A DNA stretch of 64,000 bases from Phycisphaerae bacterium (GTDB lineage: Bacteria; Planctomycetota; Phycisphaerae; UBA1845; CAIVHJ01). The notes beneath the pieces were generated by a model, which ran no database searches, was not told the DNA's origin, and saw only the letters and a program-made list of their open reading frames with translations. The position numbers were made by a program, and so were the translations under genes. This document shows, piece after piece, positions 34,795 through 44,696 of this stretch (positions within the stretch are counted from its first letter, which is position 1; each line of letters begins with the position of its first letter). The stretch lies in the NCBI GenBank assembly GCA_022072405.1, contig JAJVHX010000021.1, positions 1 through 64,000 on the forward strand, in the 5' to 3' direction.

Positions 34795-35336
34795 ATCCGA
34801 TACAGGTCGCTATTCTGACGGTCAGTGATCGCTGCTCAGCCGGACTCACCACGGATACTTCCGGACCGGCACTGGGTGTAATGATGCGGGAAACGTTAGC
34901 GGGGGAAGTGGTCGCCACTGGCTGTGTACCGGATGAGCAGGAGATTATTGCGGAGCAGTTGAAGAAATGGGCCTGCCGCATCTCACCGCCGGATTTGATA
35001 TTGACCACCGGTGGAACCGGACTGGCTCCGCGCGATGTGACTCCGGAAGCCACCCTGCGGGTGATCGAACGACGACACGTCGGATTGATGGAACTCATCC
35101 GTCGGCGATGCAGTGAGCAGACCATGCGTAGTTATCTGTCGCGGGGGGAAGCGGGAACGATCCGCCAGTCGCTGATCATCAACCTGCCGGGTTCAGAGTG
35201 TGGGGCGACCGAATCACTCGCCGCCGTGGTTGAACTGCTTCCCCATGCGATCGAGACCTTACGCGGTGAAGTTCAGGATGATGGTCGAACGGATGCAGTA
35301 ATGACCGCCGGAAAAGTCATACACCATGAGTTTTGA
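34791..35336 (+). CDS. mog: MogA/MoaB-type molybdopterin adenylyltransferase
   Basis: 181 aa. Adenylates molybdopterin before molybdenum insertion by MoeA. VAILTVSDRCSAG opens the fold, and LILTTGGTGLAPRDVTPEAT is the MPT-binding loop. LIINLPGSECGATESLAAVV closes it. The arrangement next to moeA and moaC is typical. It overlaps both neighbours by a few bases. Confidence 0.9.
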   Translation: MNPIQVAILTVSDRCSAGLTTDTSGPALGVMMRETLAGEVVATGCVPDEQEIIAEQLKKWACRISPPDLILTTGGTGLAPRDVTPEATLRVIERRHVGLMELIRRRCSEQTMRSYLSRGEAGTIRQSLIINLPGSECGATESLAAVVELLPHAIETLRGEVQDDGRTDAVMTAGKVIHHEF

Positions 35337-35338
35337 TC

Positions 35339-36529
35339 ATGACCCGATTATCCATCCGATGGCTGCCACGCTGGCTGAACAGAACGTCATCTTCGACAGA
35401 TACCCTGCAATTTAATCTGGCAGAATTGTCCGGTTCACTGGGGGATCTGGGAACACTATTGCCCTTGGCGGTGGCGATGGCATTGAGTTGCGGAATGAAT
35501 ATCGGAGCTGTATTTGTTTTTGCCGGATTTATGACCATCCTTTCGGGTATCTGGTTTCGTCAACCGATTCCGATACAACCGATGAAAGTAGTCGCGGCCG
35601 TTGCGATTGCTGAGGGGCTGCAACCCGGAGCCATAGCCGCGGCAGGATTGTCTATCGGTGGAGTTGTATTGCTGTTGGCCTGGATGGGCGGAATCGATTG
35701 GCTGGCTGGACATATTCCGTTGGTCGTGGTGCGCGGCCTGCAAGCCAGTCTAGGTATCAAGCTGGTGTGGAAAGGATTGGAGTGGTTGGGAGCGCTGCCG
35801 ATAATCGGTCCGGATAGTTGGCTGATGGCGGGAATACTGGGCGTGGTGATCGGCTGGTTCTGGGGACGCCGCGTACCGATACTGTTGTTTCTGTTTTTAG
35901 GGGGAGTGGTATTGATGATGGTCGAATGCGGATGGCCGTCGACGTCGGTGATGCGCCAGAGTCCAGTAATTAAGTGGAGTTGGCCAAGCGGGACCGATTG
36001 GCAAGTGGGCGTGTTACAGGGAGCGATTCCGCAACTGCCCCTGACGCTGCTGAATTCGGTGATCGCGGTGTGCGGTTTGAGTCGAGATTATTTCCCGGGT
36101 CGGGGTGTGGCTCCTCGGAAAATGGCCGCTACAGTAGGATTGATGAATCTTCTGTGCGTTCCCTGGGGAGCGATGCCGATGTGCCATGGTGCGGGAGGAT
36201 TGGCCGCCACGCATCGCTTCGGAGCCCGCAGCGGCGGCAGCATGGTGATGCTGGGTACGATCATGATAATATCCGGAATTCTGCTGGGCGGAGTATGGTT
36301 ATCCCTGTGGGCACAGTATCCACTTGTGCTGCTGGCGGTGATGATCATTGCTGCCGGGATAACGTTGACGGGGGTTACGCGCGATGCCTGGACGGGACGC
36401 TCGCTCTGGGTTGTCAGCATGATGGTCGGGGTCACATTGTTGTTCAGCACTTTATGGGGATTTGTCGTAGGAATCGTTGTGATTCTTCTATTACAGGGCT
36501 GGGATCGCCGGCGTGGAGTGCGGTCATGA
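35339..36529 (+). CDS. MOT1-type molybdate transporter
   Basis: 396 aa integral membrane protein with about ten hydrophobic helices. LAELSGSLGDLGTLLPLAVA near 27 and the later PIPIQPMKVVAAVAIAEG are the paired signature loops of the MOT1 (SulP-like) molybdate permeases. No ABC-type modABC is visible here, so this is the likely molybdate supply for the island. The ATG at 35339 is preferred to the TTG at 35333. The stop overlaps mobA by ATGA. Confidence 0.85.
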   Translation: MTRLSIRWLPRWLNRTSSSTDTLQFNLAELSGSLGDLGTLLPLAVAMALSCGMNIGAVFVFAGFMTILSGIWFRQPIPIQPMKVVAAVAIAEGLQPGAIAAAGLSIGGVVLLLAWMGGIDWLAGHIPLVVVRGLQASLGIKLVWKGLEWLGALPIIGPDSWLMAGILGVVIGWFWGRRVPILLFLFLGGVVLMMVECGWPSTSVMRQSPVIKWSWPSGTDWQVGVLQGAIPQLPLTLLNSVIAVCGLSRDYFPGRGVAPRKMAATVGLMNLLCVPWGAMPMCHGAGGLAATHRFGARSGGSMVMLGTIMIISGILLGGVWLSLWAQYPLVLLAVMIIAAGITLTGVTRDAWTGRSLWVVSMMVGVTLLFSTLWGFVVGIVVILLLQGWDRRRGVRS

Positions 36530-37110
36530 AGCGTCTGCCGACCTATATACTGGCGGGCGGACAGAGTTCTCGCTTCGGTTCGGATAAAGCTCGCGCCCGG
36601 TTGGAGGGTGAGCCGCTCATTCAGCGGGTTGTAGGTCAACTGACTCAGGTATCGGAATCCATTACCGTCGTCGCTGAGGTCGCGGACAAGTATGGTGATC
36701 TGGCGTTACGGACGATTGCCGACATCCATCCCGGATTGGGTCCGTTGAGCGGACTTGAAGCAGCCTTGAGTGACTTGCCGCACGATCAGCAATGGTTGTT
36801 GCTTTGCTCATGTGATGGAATTGTTATTCGACACCAATGGCTGGAACGGTTGTATGAGGCGATGGTCGCGGATTTCGCGGCTGTCGTTTTCCGAAACGAT
36901 CACGCGCAACCGTTACCGGGGTTATATCATCGTCATTGTCTCAGCAAGGTGCGGGCACGGATATTAACGGGTAAACGTAGTTTGCATCATCTGCTGGATG
37001 AAATTCAGACTCGATTCCTGCCACAGCCCTCCGATTGGCCAGAATTCTGGCAGATCAATACTCCGGACGAACTGGAACATTTCCGTCAGGAGCTTGACCG
37101 GCGATCGTGA
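36526..37110 (+). CDS. mobA: MobA, molybdenum cofactor guanylyltransferase
   Basis: 194 aa. YILAGGQSSRFGSDKA is the GTP-binding signature. GPLSGLEAAL and the acidic CSCDGIV segment follow. It makes the bis-MGD form used by DMSO-reductase-family enzymes, exactly the class encoded next door. Last gene of the Moco operon. Its final 56 bases overlap the 3' end of the chaperone gene on the other strand. Confidence 0.92.
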   Translation: MKRLPTYILAGGQSSRFGSDKARARLEGEPLIQRVVGQLTQVSESITVVAEVADKYGDLALRTIADIHPGLGPLSGLEAALSDLPHDQQWLLLCSCDGIVIRHQWLERLYEAMVADFAAVVFRNDHAQPLPGLYHRHCLSKVRARILTGKRSLHHLLDEIQTRFLPQPSDWPEFWQINTPDELEHFRQELDRRS

Positions 37111-37846
37111 GATTGACACTTCGTTCAGCCATACCACATTCATAGGGACCGGTTGCTTCTTCTTCCAGTAAAGCGGGAGTACCTTCTGCCAAAGGTGCCA
37201 AGGAATGCTCCGTGGTGATCATCTGCCACAATTCCACCAACAGCCGGGCGGTGAGTTGATGGAGTGGATGGGGACTGGTGGCGGCCAGTCGCTCCGCAAA
37301 AAGCAACCCCCACTCACCGAGATGATCTCCCATAAAGTTGCGAAATGCTGTTGTAGTCACTTCGAGGTGTTCGGTGTGATTTTCCTGCACCGCCTGGGCG
37401 AGCATGATCAGCAGAATCGCGACAAATTCCAACTCAACGGTAATATGATCCAGCTTTTCCGGCAAGCGCCCGCCATCGAAACCAAAAGCCTGATAAAAAC
37501 CAGCGAGATCGGCCAGGATCGCCCCCTTATCCCGGCGGATATAAGCGGTTTCGTTGACCGGGCAGAGCATGGCTCCTTCGAATAATTGTCCATGCACCAA
37601 CGCAAGTAACGCTCCGTGATCGGCGATACTTTCCTGCCACAACTGAACCAACAGATCTGCGTGCGGTTCCGAAGCATCCAGTCCTGCGTGATTGAACAGT
37701 TGTCGGATCTGCTCAATCTCACCAAGAGCAGGCCATTGGGCTGATTGGCGGATCGGTGTAATCAAGACATCTTTCAGCAGCAGCAGCAGGTCCGCCTGAG
37801 CCAGCAGTCGAACTGGATCGGAAGCAGCAAGTAGGAGTGATTTCAT
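37055..37846 (-). CDS. TorD/NarJ-family chaperone of the molybdoenzyme
   Basis: 263-aa helical cytoplasmic protein. It contains GAMLCPVNETAYIRRDKG, LDHITVELEFVAILLIMLA and NFMGDHLGEWGLLFAERLA, which are TorD-family hallmarks. Such chaperones hold the unfolded catalytic subunit, check cofactor loading and block premature Tat export. It is the last gene of the operon and overlaps the gamma-subunit gene by ATGA. The pairing with a Tat-signalled alpha subunit makes the role clear. The 3' end runs into mobA on the opposite strand. Confidence 0.85.
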   Translation of the reverse strand: MKSLLLAASDPVRLLAQADLLLLLKDVLITPIRQSAQWPALGEIEQIRQLFNHAGLDASEPHADLLVQLWQESIADHGALLALVHGQLFEGAMLCPVNETAYIRRDKGAILADLAGFYQAFGFDGGRLPEKLDHITVELEFVAILLIMLAQAVQENHTEHLEVTTTAFRNFMGDHLGEWGLLFAERLAATSPHPLHQLTARLLVELWQMITTEHSLAPLAEGTPALLEEEATGPYECGMAERSVNLTIAGQAPDGNVPVRPEY

Positions 37847-38868
37847 GGTTGTACCTGTAGTGAAATCCAGTCAGAGTACTGCTTGCGTCCGCCCACGTTT
37901 TTAGATGAACCCTCCCAGATGGCGACACCGATCTGGTCGGTTTGGCCGGGATAAAACTGGAAGTCCTCGCGATCCTCCGTCGTGAGTGGACGCACAATGG
38001 TTATATACCAGCGGCCGTTCTGATAAACGCCGCAGCCGCGACTGGCAGAATCCGTCTGGGCGACGAGTGAACCAAATCCTTCCGCGATCATTTCCTGTAC
38101 GGGTTGCCGACGTTCAAATTGGGCTTCGGGATTTTTCGATTGATGGGCGGCGAACCACATCAGCGCTGTTGGATTCTGAAATGATTCCGGAACGCGATAG
38201 GGCGAACCCTGGGCGGGATGTTTGTCTTGGGGCGTGGCGAACCAGTAAAAGTCAGCCCAGTAGTTGGGATGCACATCCTGCACATCCTGAAAGTGCTCGT
38301 CGATATCCTTCTGCCACAGCGCTTTCCATTGAATGATCTGTACGGGGAAAAGTTTTCCGCCCATCATGAAGGAAGCATCGCGCACCAGCGGGAATTGAAT
38401 AGCCACCGCATCGGTAAAGCGCGCGGTATCCACATTCTGATCAACCGTCGAATCCGCCCAGCTCACCCGAAAGGCGATCTGGCTGCCATCCCAGACGGCT
38501 TGTAAATCCGCTTCCGTGATGGCCGCTTCGTAAACCGCCGGCATGGCTACATTCTGCGGTTTGAGCGTGACTTTGCGAATGGGCGCCGCGGTCCAGAATT
38601 CCGCCACCGGGTCGGGTTGTTTGGGAATGCTGCTAATTTTAGGAATCAGCAGAACCCCTTGCTCGCGCAGTTGCTGTTGATGAGCGACCTGTTGAGCGAT
38701 GACTTGCTGCTGTTGATCACGATGGATCATCGTTAATCCGACCGCCAGCAACAGCACGGTGACCAGTATGCTCAGGAGAAACACACGGTGACCGCGATAC
38801 TGTTCATCGTCGGGTCGGATTTGAGGGTCAAGTGGTGTTGTGGCGGTAGACATCATGTTTCCCATCAT
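37843..38868 (-). CDS. Heme b gamma subunit (EBDH/NxrC-like), membrane-anchored
   Basis: About 341 aa; several ATGs between 38853 and 38868 could start it, and the longer frame to 38964 lies inside the beta gene. One N-terminal helix (VFLLSILVTVLLLAVGLTMI) anchors it with the bulk outside. TDAVAIQFPLVRDASFMMGG is the conserved heme-pocket segment of type II DMSO-reductase gamma subunits (ethylbenzene dehydrogenase, chlorate, selenate and nitrite oxidoreductase). It carries electrons between the Fe-S beta subunit and a cytochrome partner. The start overlaps the beta gene by 25-41 bases. Confidence 0.82.
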   Translation of the reverse strand: MMGNMMSTATTPLDPQIRPDDEQYRGHRVFLLSILVTVLLLAVGLTMIHRDQQQQVIAQQVAHQQQLREQGVLLIPKISSIPKQPDPVAEFWTAAPIRKVTLKPQNVAMPAVYEAAITEADLQAVWDGSQIAFRVSWADSTVDQNVDTARFTDAVAIQFPLVRDASFMMGGKLFPVQIIQWKALWQKDIDEHFQDVQDVHPNYWADFYWFATPQDKHPAQGSPYRVPESFQNPTALMWFAAHQSKNPEAQFERRQPVQEMIAEGFGSLVAQTDSASRGCGVYQNGRWYITIVRPLTTEDREDFQFYPGQTDQIGVAIWEGSSKNVGGRKQYSDWISLQVQP

Positions 38869-39955
38869 AATGTTCACGAATATAAGTTCTTTCAGTGAAG
38901 GGGACACGGACGACTTCGCGGTCATCCATATCCCAGCCGACCGCTTCGTCACCTTCAATGGCAAAGCGGTTGATGATTCGATTGGTCGCTCCGAACAGCA
39001 TCAACGCCCCCAGCAGTTGGCGATCTTTGGACAGTTCCCGGTACATTTTTTTGGACTGTTCCACCCCGTGGCCGAACAACTGTTCCAGAAAACCATCATG
39101 CACATGCAGTGGGGGAATATAGTACACATTCGGCGCCGTACCGAATTGCGGATAGAGCGGCAAGGCCAATTTACGGATTTTAACCAGATAATCGAAGGGA
39201 TTATCCGCGCGCGGAGGCGCAGCAGTGGTCAGGAATCCGTGCAGACGGATTTTGCCGATACAGGACTCCACGCATAACGCCACTTCTCCTTGTTCGACGC
39301 GCGGATAACAACCGATGCACTTTTCACTGGCCCGGCCGACCAGGTTATAAAACACCTTCTTGTACGGACAGGCCCGCACGCATTCCTGATAACCGCGACA
39401 ACGCTGCTGATCGACCAGCACGATACCGTCTTCATCGCGCTTGTAGATTGCCCGTCGCGGGCAGGCCGCCAGGCAGGCGGGGTTATCGCAATGGTTGCAG
39501 ATTCGCGCCAGATAAAACATCCACATCGGATGCATGGCGCCAAAATGCTCACCCTTATCCACCAGGCCGGTGATATCATCCTCACCCAGGTTCGGGGCGC
39601 CATAATCCTGAACATCGGGTCGATGACCATGCGGGGGATCGGTCGGCTTGTCGGTTTCGAATATGGTCAGGCTGACCAGTTTTTCTTTCTGCCATTTCGC
39701 CGGCGGGGTCTCTTCCAATAGGCGCATATCCCAGCCCATGGGATATCCACCGTAGGGCTTGGTTTCGACGTTGTTCCAGAAAATCTGTTCCTGCCCCTTG
39801 CCGCTGGTCCAGCAGGTCTTGCAGGCGACGGTACAGGTCTGACATTCGATACATTTGTTGGTGTCGAATATATAAGCGATCTGCCGTTTGGGGGGCGGGG
39901 CTTCGTAGGGATAGGTCATATCCCGTCCCAGTTGCCAGTTCATTCGCATTGCCAT
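38828..39955 (-). CDS. Fe-S beta subunit (NxrB/NarH-like)
   Basis: 375 aa. Four cysteine groups are visible: CIECQTCTVACKTCW, CNHCDNPACLAACP, CRGYQECVRACPYKK and CIGCYPRVE...LCVESCIG. In the third, the second Cys is replaced by Tyr, as expected for the NarH-type 3Fe-4S cluster. GQEQIFWNNVETKPYGGYP is strongly reminiscent of NxrB and NarH. It relays electrons between the molybdenum subunit and the heme subunit. It has no signal peptide and probably rides with alpha through Tat. It starts 30 bases after the alpha gene. Confidence 0.88.
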   Translation of the reverse strand: MAMRMNWQLGRDMTYPYEAPPPKRQIAYIFDTNKCIECQTCTVACKTCWTSGKGQEQIFWNNVETKPYGGYPMGWDMRLLEETPPAKWQKEKLVSLTIFETDKPTDPPHGHRPDVQDYGAPNLGEDDITGLVDKGEHFGAMHPMWMFYLARICNHCDNPACLAACPRRAIYKRDEDGIVLVDQQRCRGYQECVRACPYKKVFYNLVGRASEKCIGCYPRVEQGEVALCVESCIGKIRLHGFLTTAAPPRADNPFDYLVKIRKLALPLYPQFGTAPNVYYIPPLHVHDGFLEQLFGHGVEQSKKMYRELSKDRQLLGALMLFGATNRIINRFAIEGDEAVGWDMDDREVVRVPFTERTYIREHYDGKHDVYRHNTT

Positions 39956-39985
39956 GATGCTGCTCCCGGATCAATCCTGCCATGA

Positions 39986-42900
39986 CTAAGCACGATCGAT
40001 GAATTCACCATTGATAAATTTTTTGAGAGTTTTCGTCTCATAAGCCGGTCGCATACCCATCTGGGCCGGCCGCCACAGACGTTGTCCATTGATCCCGCCC
40101 GGCTCCGCCAGAGTGATCTTGACGAAAGCTTCGCGCGGTGCACCGGTCGGACAATGCACATCGGGAACAAATCCCTGAGTGATTTTCTGGCCCATTAATC
40201 CCTTGATGGTGAGCGAGTCGGTCATCCAGGTTGGCTTGATATAGCTGCGCGTACAGGACTGATGGCTGCCGGAACGGAACAGGGCCTGATAATTGGTGTT
40301 TTCGGTTTTGGCCAGACCGATCGGACTTTTGGCCGCCGCCGCCACCGAGCCGAACGATGCCGCGTACATGTTGTGCCACATGCGCGTCACGCCGCGCGGC
40401 GTCCCCGGATAATATCGGGCCCGACACAACAGCCGCGATACTTTATACCACTCCGGATGATCCTGCCAATGGTGAAAGGGACGGTCCCTGGGATCGGCAT
40501 CGATATAAACATAGTCACCATCTTCGATCCCCAACTCCCGGGCATCGAGTGGATGAATATCAAAATAAGCTTCATTGATAAAAGGCATGCGCTGATCGTT
40601 ACGGTGGATATCACCAAAAGGTCCGAACCAGACGGCGATGACATCGGTGTCGGTCGGCGTGGTGTGGGCCCCATGTCGATATTTGGGGGTGTGGAAGATA
40701 TGGGCGTGGCCCAGAGCCTTAAGGGGGTGTTGTGTTTGCAGGAGCTCTTCCACGCTGTAGATCACGTGTCGTGCCTGTCGAGTATCGCCGTCGAGTTGAG
40801 AGCGTTTCACGCCGTAAGCTTCGGGGGATTTCGGGCGCAGCAGGGGATGGTCGGAGTCGGCGACGATGACGTTGGGTTCATAGAAAGTGGAATCGATCGG
40901 TTCGCGATGAACAATCAGATTCTCACCGCTATCCATGAACTCCGGTTCTTCACGATAAAACTCCAGCCGCCCCGTCTTGGTGTACCAGGGTTTGTCTTCA
41001 TGGGCTTGTTCCCAGCCGCCGATTTTGGGATAGGTGCGCGTTTGCAGGATGGCCGGTATGCCCTGCGCCGCCTTGGCTTCCAGATCTTCGATGCGATACC
41101 CCCGTGTCGCATTGGAATGGTCGAGAATACGCTGAATATAGGGTTGTACGCGTCCTTCGTGAATAAATTTCCAGTAATCGGTCATGCGAGGTTCATCAAT
41201 CAACCGGCCAATTGCTGAACCGATACCAGCAGCAACCTGCAAATCACTGCGCGTGTCATGTATGCGCGGCAAGGGTGTGGCTGGGAAAACATACAGAAAC
41301 GGATTGGTCACACTGATGGTCATGTCCGGGAATTTCATTTCCGCCCAGCTATCCGCCGGATAAACAATATCGACGTACTCACAGCTGCCTGTCCACCACC
41401 ATTCATTAATGCAGACAAACTCGACGCGCTTGAGCGTATTGACCACCGTGTCATAGTGACCTTTGGCATTGCCGATCAGCGAGTTGGAATTGGAGTGGCA
41501 GATCGATTTTGTCGGGCAGGGCAGGTGGCTTTTACCGGTCAGGATACTATCACCCATCCGCAGAATATTGTCGCCGTGGTTGAAATAGTGTACCGACTCA
41601 CCGCGCCAGGTCTGCCGGACGCGGGCCGGTTTAATGGGATCGACTTCGATATCAAAGGGATTTTCCGCAATATACTGACCTAAGCCATTGAAAAAACTGG
41701 CCCGATAGTTACCCGCGTAGGAACCGACATTACCCCCGATCCGTCCGATATTACGAGTCAGGGCGGCAATCAGGAAAATCGCCCGATCCTTCAAGTCACT
41801 GTTGAAATATTGATTGGGGCCCATGCCCATGATAAAGTGCGTCTTTTCCATGTTGGCGGCGATTTGCCGAGCCAATGAGCGTACTGCCTCCGCTTTGGCC
41901 CAGCTGATTTTTTCCACCTGTTCCGGGGTGTAAGAGGCATCCAGCAATTGTCGTGTGACATCAAACACCGTTCGACAGACGATGGTCGACCCATCCGCGA
42001 GATCAACTCGAACCTCACCCTCCATCTGCGGGTCCGCACCGGTGGCGATAAAAAATCGTCCGACCTGATCCCGATTGACCGCCGCCGGAAGCTGGGTTTT
42101 ACGGTTCCAGATGACGTAATCACCCCATTCCAGCCGTTTGGCCAGCGGAATCACCGGGCCGGGCTGTAAATGAATCGCCGGTCCGGGATCGCTTGATTCC
42201 GTGAGCACGACATTATTCTGCAGAGCGGCTGGCTGATAGTCGGCAAACACCTCACTCGCCCGCAACATTTTTCCAGTATCCATCCGAATCAGCAGCGGCA
42301 AGTCGGTGTTGGCTTTGATATACTCGGCATCGTAGAGTTTTTCAGCCATCAGCACCTGAGCGATACCCATCGCCAGCGCGGGAGTCGTTCCCGGACGGAC
42401 GATCAGTCCTTCATCCGCTTTATTCATGGTCGCCGAATATTCCGCGGAGATGACCACCACTTTCGTGCCTTTCATGCGCGATTCGCACATCCAGTGGGCA
42501 TCAGGCATTTTGGTGGTGATCCAGTTCATACCCCAAACCAGCAGCAGTTGAGCATGTTCGGCATTGCACAGATCAAAGTCGACGGTTTGCTGACCGGTCA
42601 CCATCGGGTGACCTGGTGGTAGATCGGTATGCCAGGAGTAATTATCCCAACCGGTCGCACCTTTGGCTTGTTCCGGAGCAACCTGGCGCAGCTTGGCATC
42701 GAGCAGAGCCATTGAATTCGCGAGGCGATATTGGGCAAAGACCCGTGTCATGCCTAACGCCGGCATGCCCCCGCGAAATTTCAGAGTGCGCGTTCCCACG
42801 CCCTCGGTCGTCTCCACCATCGCCGGATCATACCCCTGAGCCAGCAATCTCTGCTTACCTTCTTCACCGTTATAAGTGCGCGCGATATCGACCAGCGCTC

Positions 42901-43504
42901 GGGCGGCATAGTCAAAAGCCGTTTCCCACGAAACGGTGACCCAGCTATCCTGTCCCCGACGCAGATAATTGTCGGCATCCACGGCGCCAGTTTGCGGATG
43001 GCGCGGTAACCCATCTTCGATCCACCGCTTGAATCCCAGCCGCATCATGGGGCGCTTGGGACGACGATCGCCATATATCCGCCGCACGAGCGCCAGACCT
43101 TTCTGACAGCAGCGCGGATCCCAACGCTGCGATGCCCGATTTCCGTCCAGATCAGTCGCCTGGTGAAATCCATAGGTGGGTGAGATACGAGTGACGACGC
43201 CGTTTTTGACGTAGGCATATAACAGACAGTTATGAGTATCATTGGGAGCACAGAGAAATGTGAATTTGGAATCCGAGTGATACAGATCACGATAAAATTT
43301 TTCCCACCAGCGATTGGGGTAATTCCGCAGAGGATTGGCGACGTCAAAGGCCCGTGGTTGCAAGCCGGTCAGTTGACCGAGCACGCTGTCCGCCATGACC
43401 GCCGTGCTGACCCCCGCAGCCGCCATCTCGAACAAAAACTGCCGTCGGGTCACTCGTGATGCACCGGTCTGCGGCTGGTTTTCTGAATGATGCTGAGGAT
43501 TCAT
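39986..43504 (-). CDS. Tat-exported molybdopterin alpha subunit, NxrA/NarG-like (type II DMSO reductase family)
   Basis: 1172 aa, a usual length for this family. A twin-arginine signal ([17 protein letters not shown]) at residues 17-33 sends it to the periplasm. [11 protein letters not shown] (83-93) and [10 protein letters not shown] (127-136) supply the FS0 cluster cysteines in the arrangement I know from NxrA-type enzymes. A TDLPPGHP stretch near 294 aligns with the NarG segment holding the molybdenum-ligating Asp. The NIT chemoreceptor, hemerythrin and globin nearby point to nitrate or nitrite. Chlorate, selenate or hydrocarbon substrates cannot be excluded. It overlaps the upstream rrf2 gene by ATGA. 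Confidence 0.87.
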   Translation of the reverse strand: MNPQHHSENQPQTGASRVTRRQFLFEMAAAGVSTAVMADSVLGQLTGLQPRAFDVANPLRNYPNRWWEKFYRDLYHSDSKFTFLCAPNDTHNCLLYAYVKNGVVTRISPTYGFHQATDLDGNRASQRWDPRCCQKGLALVRRIYGDRRPKRPMMRLGFKRWIEDGLPRHPQTGAVDADNYLRRGQDSWVTVSWETAFDYAARALVDIARTYNGEEGKQRLLAQGYDPAMVETTEGVGTRTLKFRGGMPALGMTRVFAQYRLANSMALLDAKLRQVAPEQAKGATGWDNYSWHTDLPPGHPMVTGQQTVDFDLCNAEHAQLLLVWGMNWITTKMPDAHWMCESRMKGTKVVVISAEYSATMNKADEGLIVRPGTTPALAMGIAQVLMAEKLYDAEYIKANTDLPLLIRMDTGKMLRASEVFADYQPAALQNNVVLTESSDPGPAIHLQPGPVIPLAKRLEWGDYVIWNRKTQLPAAVNRDQVGRFFIATGADPQMEGEVRVDLADGSTIVCRTVFDVTRQLLDASYTPEQVEKISWAKAEAVRSLARQIAANMEKTHFIMGMGPNQYFNSDLKDRAIFLIAALTRNIGRIGGNVGSYAGNYRASFFNGLGQYIAENPFDIEVDPIKPARVRQTWRGESVHYFNHGDNILRMGDSILTGKSHLPCPTKSICHSNSNSLIGNAKGHYDTVVNTLKRVEFVCINEWWWTGSCEYVDIVYPADSWAEMKFPDMTISVTNPFLYVFPATPLPRIHDTRSDLQVAAGIGSAIGRLIDEPRMTDYWKFIHEGRVQPYIQRILDHSNATRGYRIEDLEAKAAQGIPAILQTRTYPKIGGWEQAHEDKPWYTKTGRLEFYREEPEFMDSGENLIVHREPIDSTFYEPNVIVADSDHPLLRPKSPEAYGVKRSQLDGDTRQARHVIYSVEELLQTQHPLKALGHAHIFHTPKYRHGAHTTPTDTDVIAVWFGPFGDIHRNDQRMPFINEAYFDIHPLDARELGIEDGDYVYIDADPRDRPFHHWQDHPEWYKVSRLLCRARYYPGTPRGVTRMWHNMYAASFGSVAAAAKSPIGLAKTENTNYQALFRSGSHQSCTRSYIKPTWMTDSLTIKGLMGQKITQGFVPDVHCPTGAPREAFVKITLAEPGGINGQRLWRPAQMGMRPAYETKTLKKFINGEFIDRA

Positions 43505-43974
43505 ACACCTTCCTTTATCCGGGATGGGCGGCGTGAAGAGGCCTGCCGGGCGCGTTTTCGCTGAGGTGCTTTTCCGACAAACACTTGCAATGTGGTCTGC
43601 TTAAGAAATTCGTCGAACTGCTCGTTGAGCTGCTGCAGATGTGCATGAAGCGGACAGGGCTCACCTTGACCGCACCACTGCGGACCAAAAGGGCAGATCA
43701 TCGGATCCTGCATCCGTTCAAATACCTGAGAGATATCCAATAGCGTAATCTGTATCGGAGGCTTGGCCAGAGCATAACCACCCCCGGGCCCCGGTGAACC
43801 ACTCACTAAACCCGCCTGGGAAAGCTGCGTCAGCAGTTTGGCCGTCAGCGTTTGTGGTAAGCCACGAACTTGAGCAATATCTCCGGACGATAATCGCTCC
43901 CCGCGGGGGTACACTTCCGCCAGATGACTCATCGCCGCGATCGCGTTTTGTGTACTTTTCCCGTAACGGCTCAT
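43501..43974 (-). CDS. Rrf2-family regulator with three cysteines, first gene of the molybdoenzyme operon
   Basis: 157 aa from the ATG at 43974, with AGGAG 9 bases upstream; the open frame to 44016 is not needed. The winged helix is clear (KSTQNAIAAMSHLAEVYPRG, then SGDIAQVRGLPQTLTAKLL). CPFGPQWCGQGEPCPLH gives C-x6-C-x5-C, close to the cluster ligands of IscR and NsrR, so it is likely an Fe-S sensor of NO or iron. Autoregulation is probable: it is cotranscribed with alpha, and a TAATTC-GT-GAATTA palindrome lies by the promoter. The C-terminus is basic. Confidence 0.82.
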   Translation of the reverse strand: MSRYGKSTQNAIAAMSHLAEVYPRGERLSSGDIAQVRGLPQTLTAKLLTQLSQAGLVSGSPGPGGGYALAKPPIQITLLDISQVFERMQDPMICPFGPQWCGQGEPCPLHAHLQQLNEQFDEFLKQTTLQVFVGKAPQRKRARQASSRRPSRIKEGV

Positions 43975-44037
43975 CCGCTGAGACTCCTGGACGCGGGATC
44001 GAATAGGACCCGGCAAGCCACTTCCTGGCGATTGAAA

Positions 44038-44066
44038 AATATAACACGGCGCAAAAAAGAATTCAA
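44038..44066 (-). promoter_or_regulatory. Promoter of the rrf2-molybdoenzyme operon
   Basis: On the minus strand TTGAAT (44061-44066) and TATATT (44038-44043) are separated by 17 bases, upstream of the rrf2 start at 43974. This is a good sigma-70-type match. Confidence 0.65.
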
Positions 44067-44072
44067 GAGCAT

Positions 44073-44086
44073 TAATTCGTGAATTA
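44073..44086. promoter_or_regulatory. Palindrome just upstream of the operon promoter
   Basis: TAATTC-GT-GAATTA, a perfect 6+6 palindrome, lies 6 bases upstream of the -35 and only 6 bases from the island border. Likely an operator or activator site, perhaps for the Rrf2 protein encoded first in the operon. Confidence 0.5.
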
Positions 44087-44092
44087 GGAGCA

Positions 44093-44224
44093 GATCCCGA
44101 AGTGTCGCATCCGGTTTTTGAATATCGATTGAGTTATCGACGAATGTTGATGCTGCATGCGCGCCTGATCGCCGCCTGGCTGCTGGGTGAAGTGCCGACC
44201 TTATCCTTCTTAACAACCCGCTGA
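44093..44224 (+). pseudogene. cas1: cas1, last 132 bases (right copy)
   Basis: Encodes only the final ~43 residues of Cas1 (SHPVFEYRLSYRRMLML and on) up to the stop. It has no start and no catalytic residues. It is a by-product of the direct repeat. Confidence 0.9.
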
Positions 44225-44233
44225 AGGTGTTTT

Positions 44234-44524
44234 ATGCGCCGCTGTTATTTGGTTTGTTACGATATCCGTGATGCCAGGCGGTTGCGACGAACACATAAGT
44301 TGATGAAGGCTTACGGCGAGGCCTGGCAGTATTCGGTCTTTTATTGCACGTTAAAAGCGATCGACCGCGTTCGGCTTGAAAATGCTTTGCGGGATGAAGT
44401 GAATCTGAAAGTGGATCAAGTATTAATCATCGATCTGGGGAGCAATGAAGAATCAGCACGCCAATCCACCCTCTCATTGGGTCCGGGTCTGCCGGAAGAA
44501 GAATCTGGTATGGTCGTGATCTGA
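44234..44524 (+). CDS. cas2: Cas2, CRISPR adaptation protein (right copy)
   Basis: 96 aa, identical to the protein at 25872-26162. The reading frame is intact, but no cas1 or array accompanies it. It reads towards the island's far side and away from the molybdoenzyme operon promoter. It is unlikely to have a selected role apart from its duplicate. Confidence 0.88.
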   Translation: MRRCYLVCYDIRDARRLRRTHKLMKAYGEAWQYSVFYCTLKAIDRVRLENALRDEVNLKVDQVLIIDLGSNEESARQSTLSLGPGLPEEESGMVVI

Positions 44525-44696
44525 ATGAGGGTCCTCGTTTGGGGTTCTGATTGAATGAATTCAATCCCATGAGCCGCCACAGCGCTTCTACACAACGCCC
44601 TCATTTATATATATTATGCCGTACTATCCACGCTGCCCTAATCGCCTACTTTATCCGGAGCGACCATACTTATCCTGTTGCGGGATTCAAACATGG

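Noticed and set aside
35974..36525. In-frame extension upstream of mobA
   Set aside because: It lies inside the molybdate transporter gene; the ATG overlapping the transporter stop gives a normal MobA N-terminus (YILAGGQSSRFG).
40262..41218. Plus-strand frame of 318 codons opposite the alpha subunit
   Set aside because: Mirror frame of a conserved molybdoenzyme gene; no domain or ribosome site.
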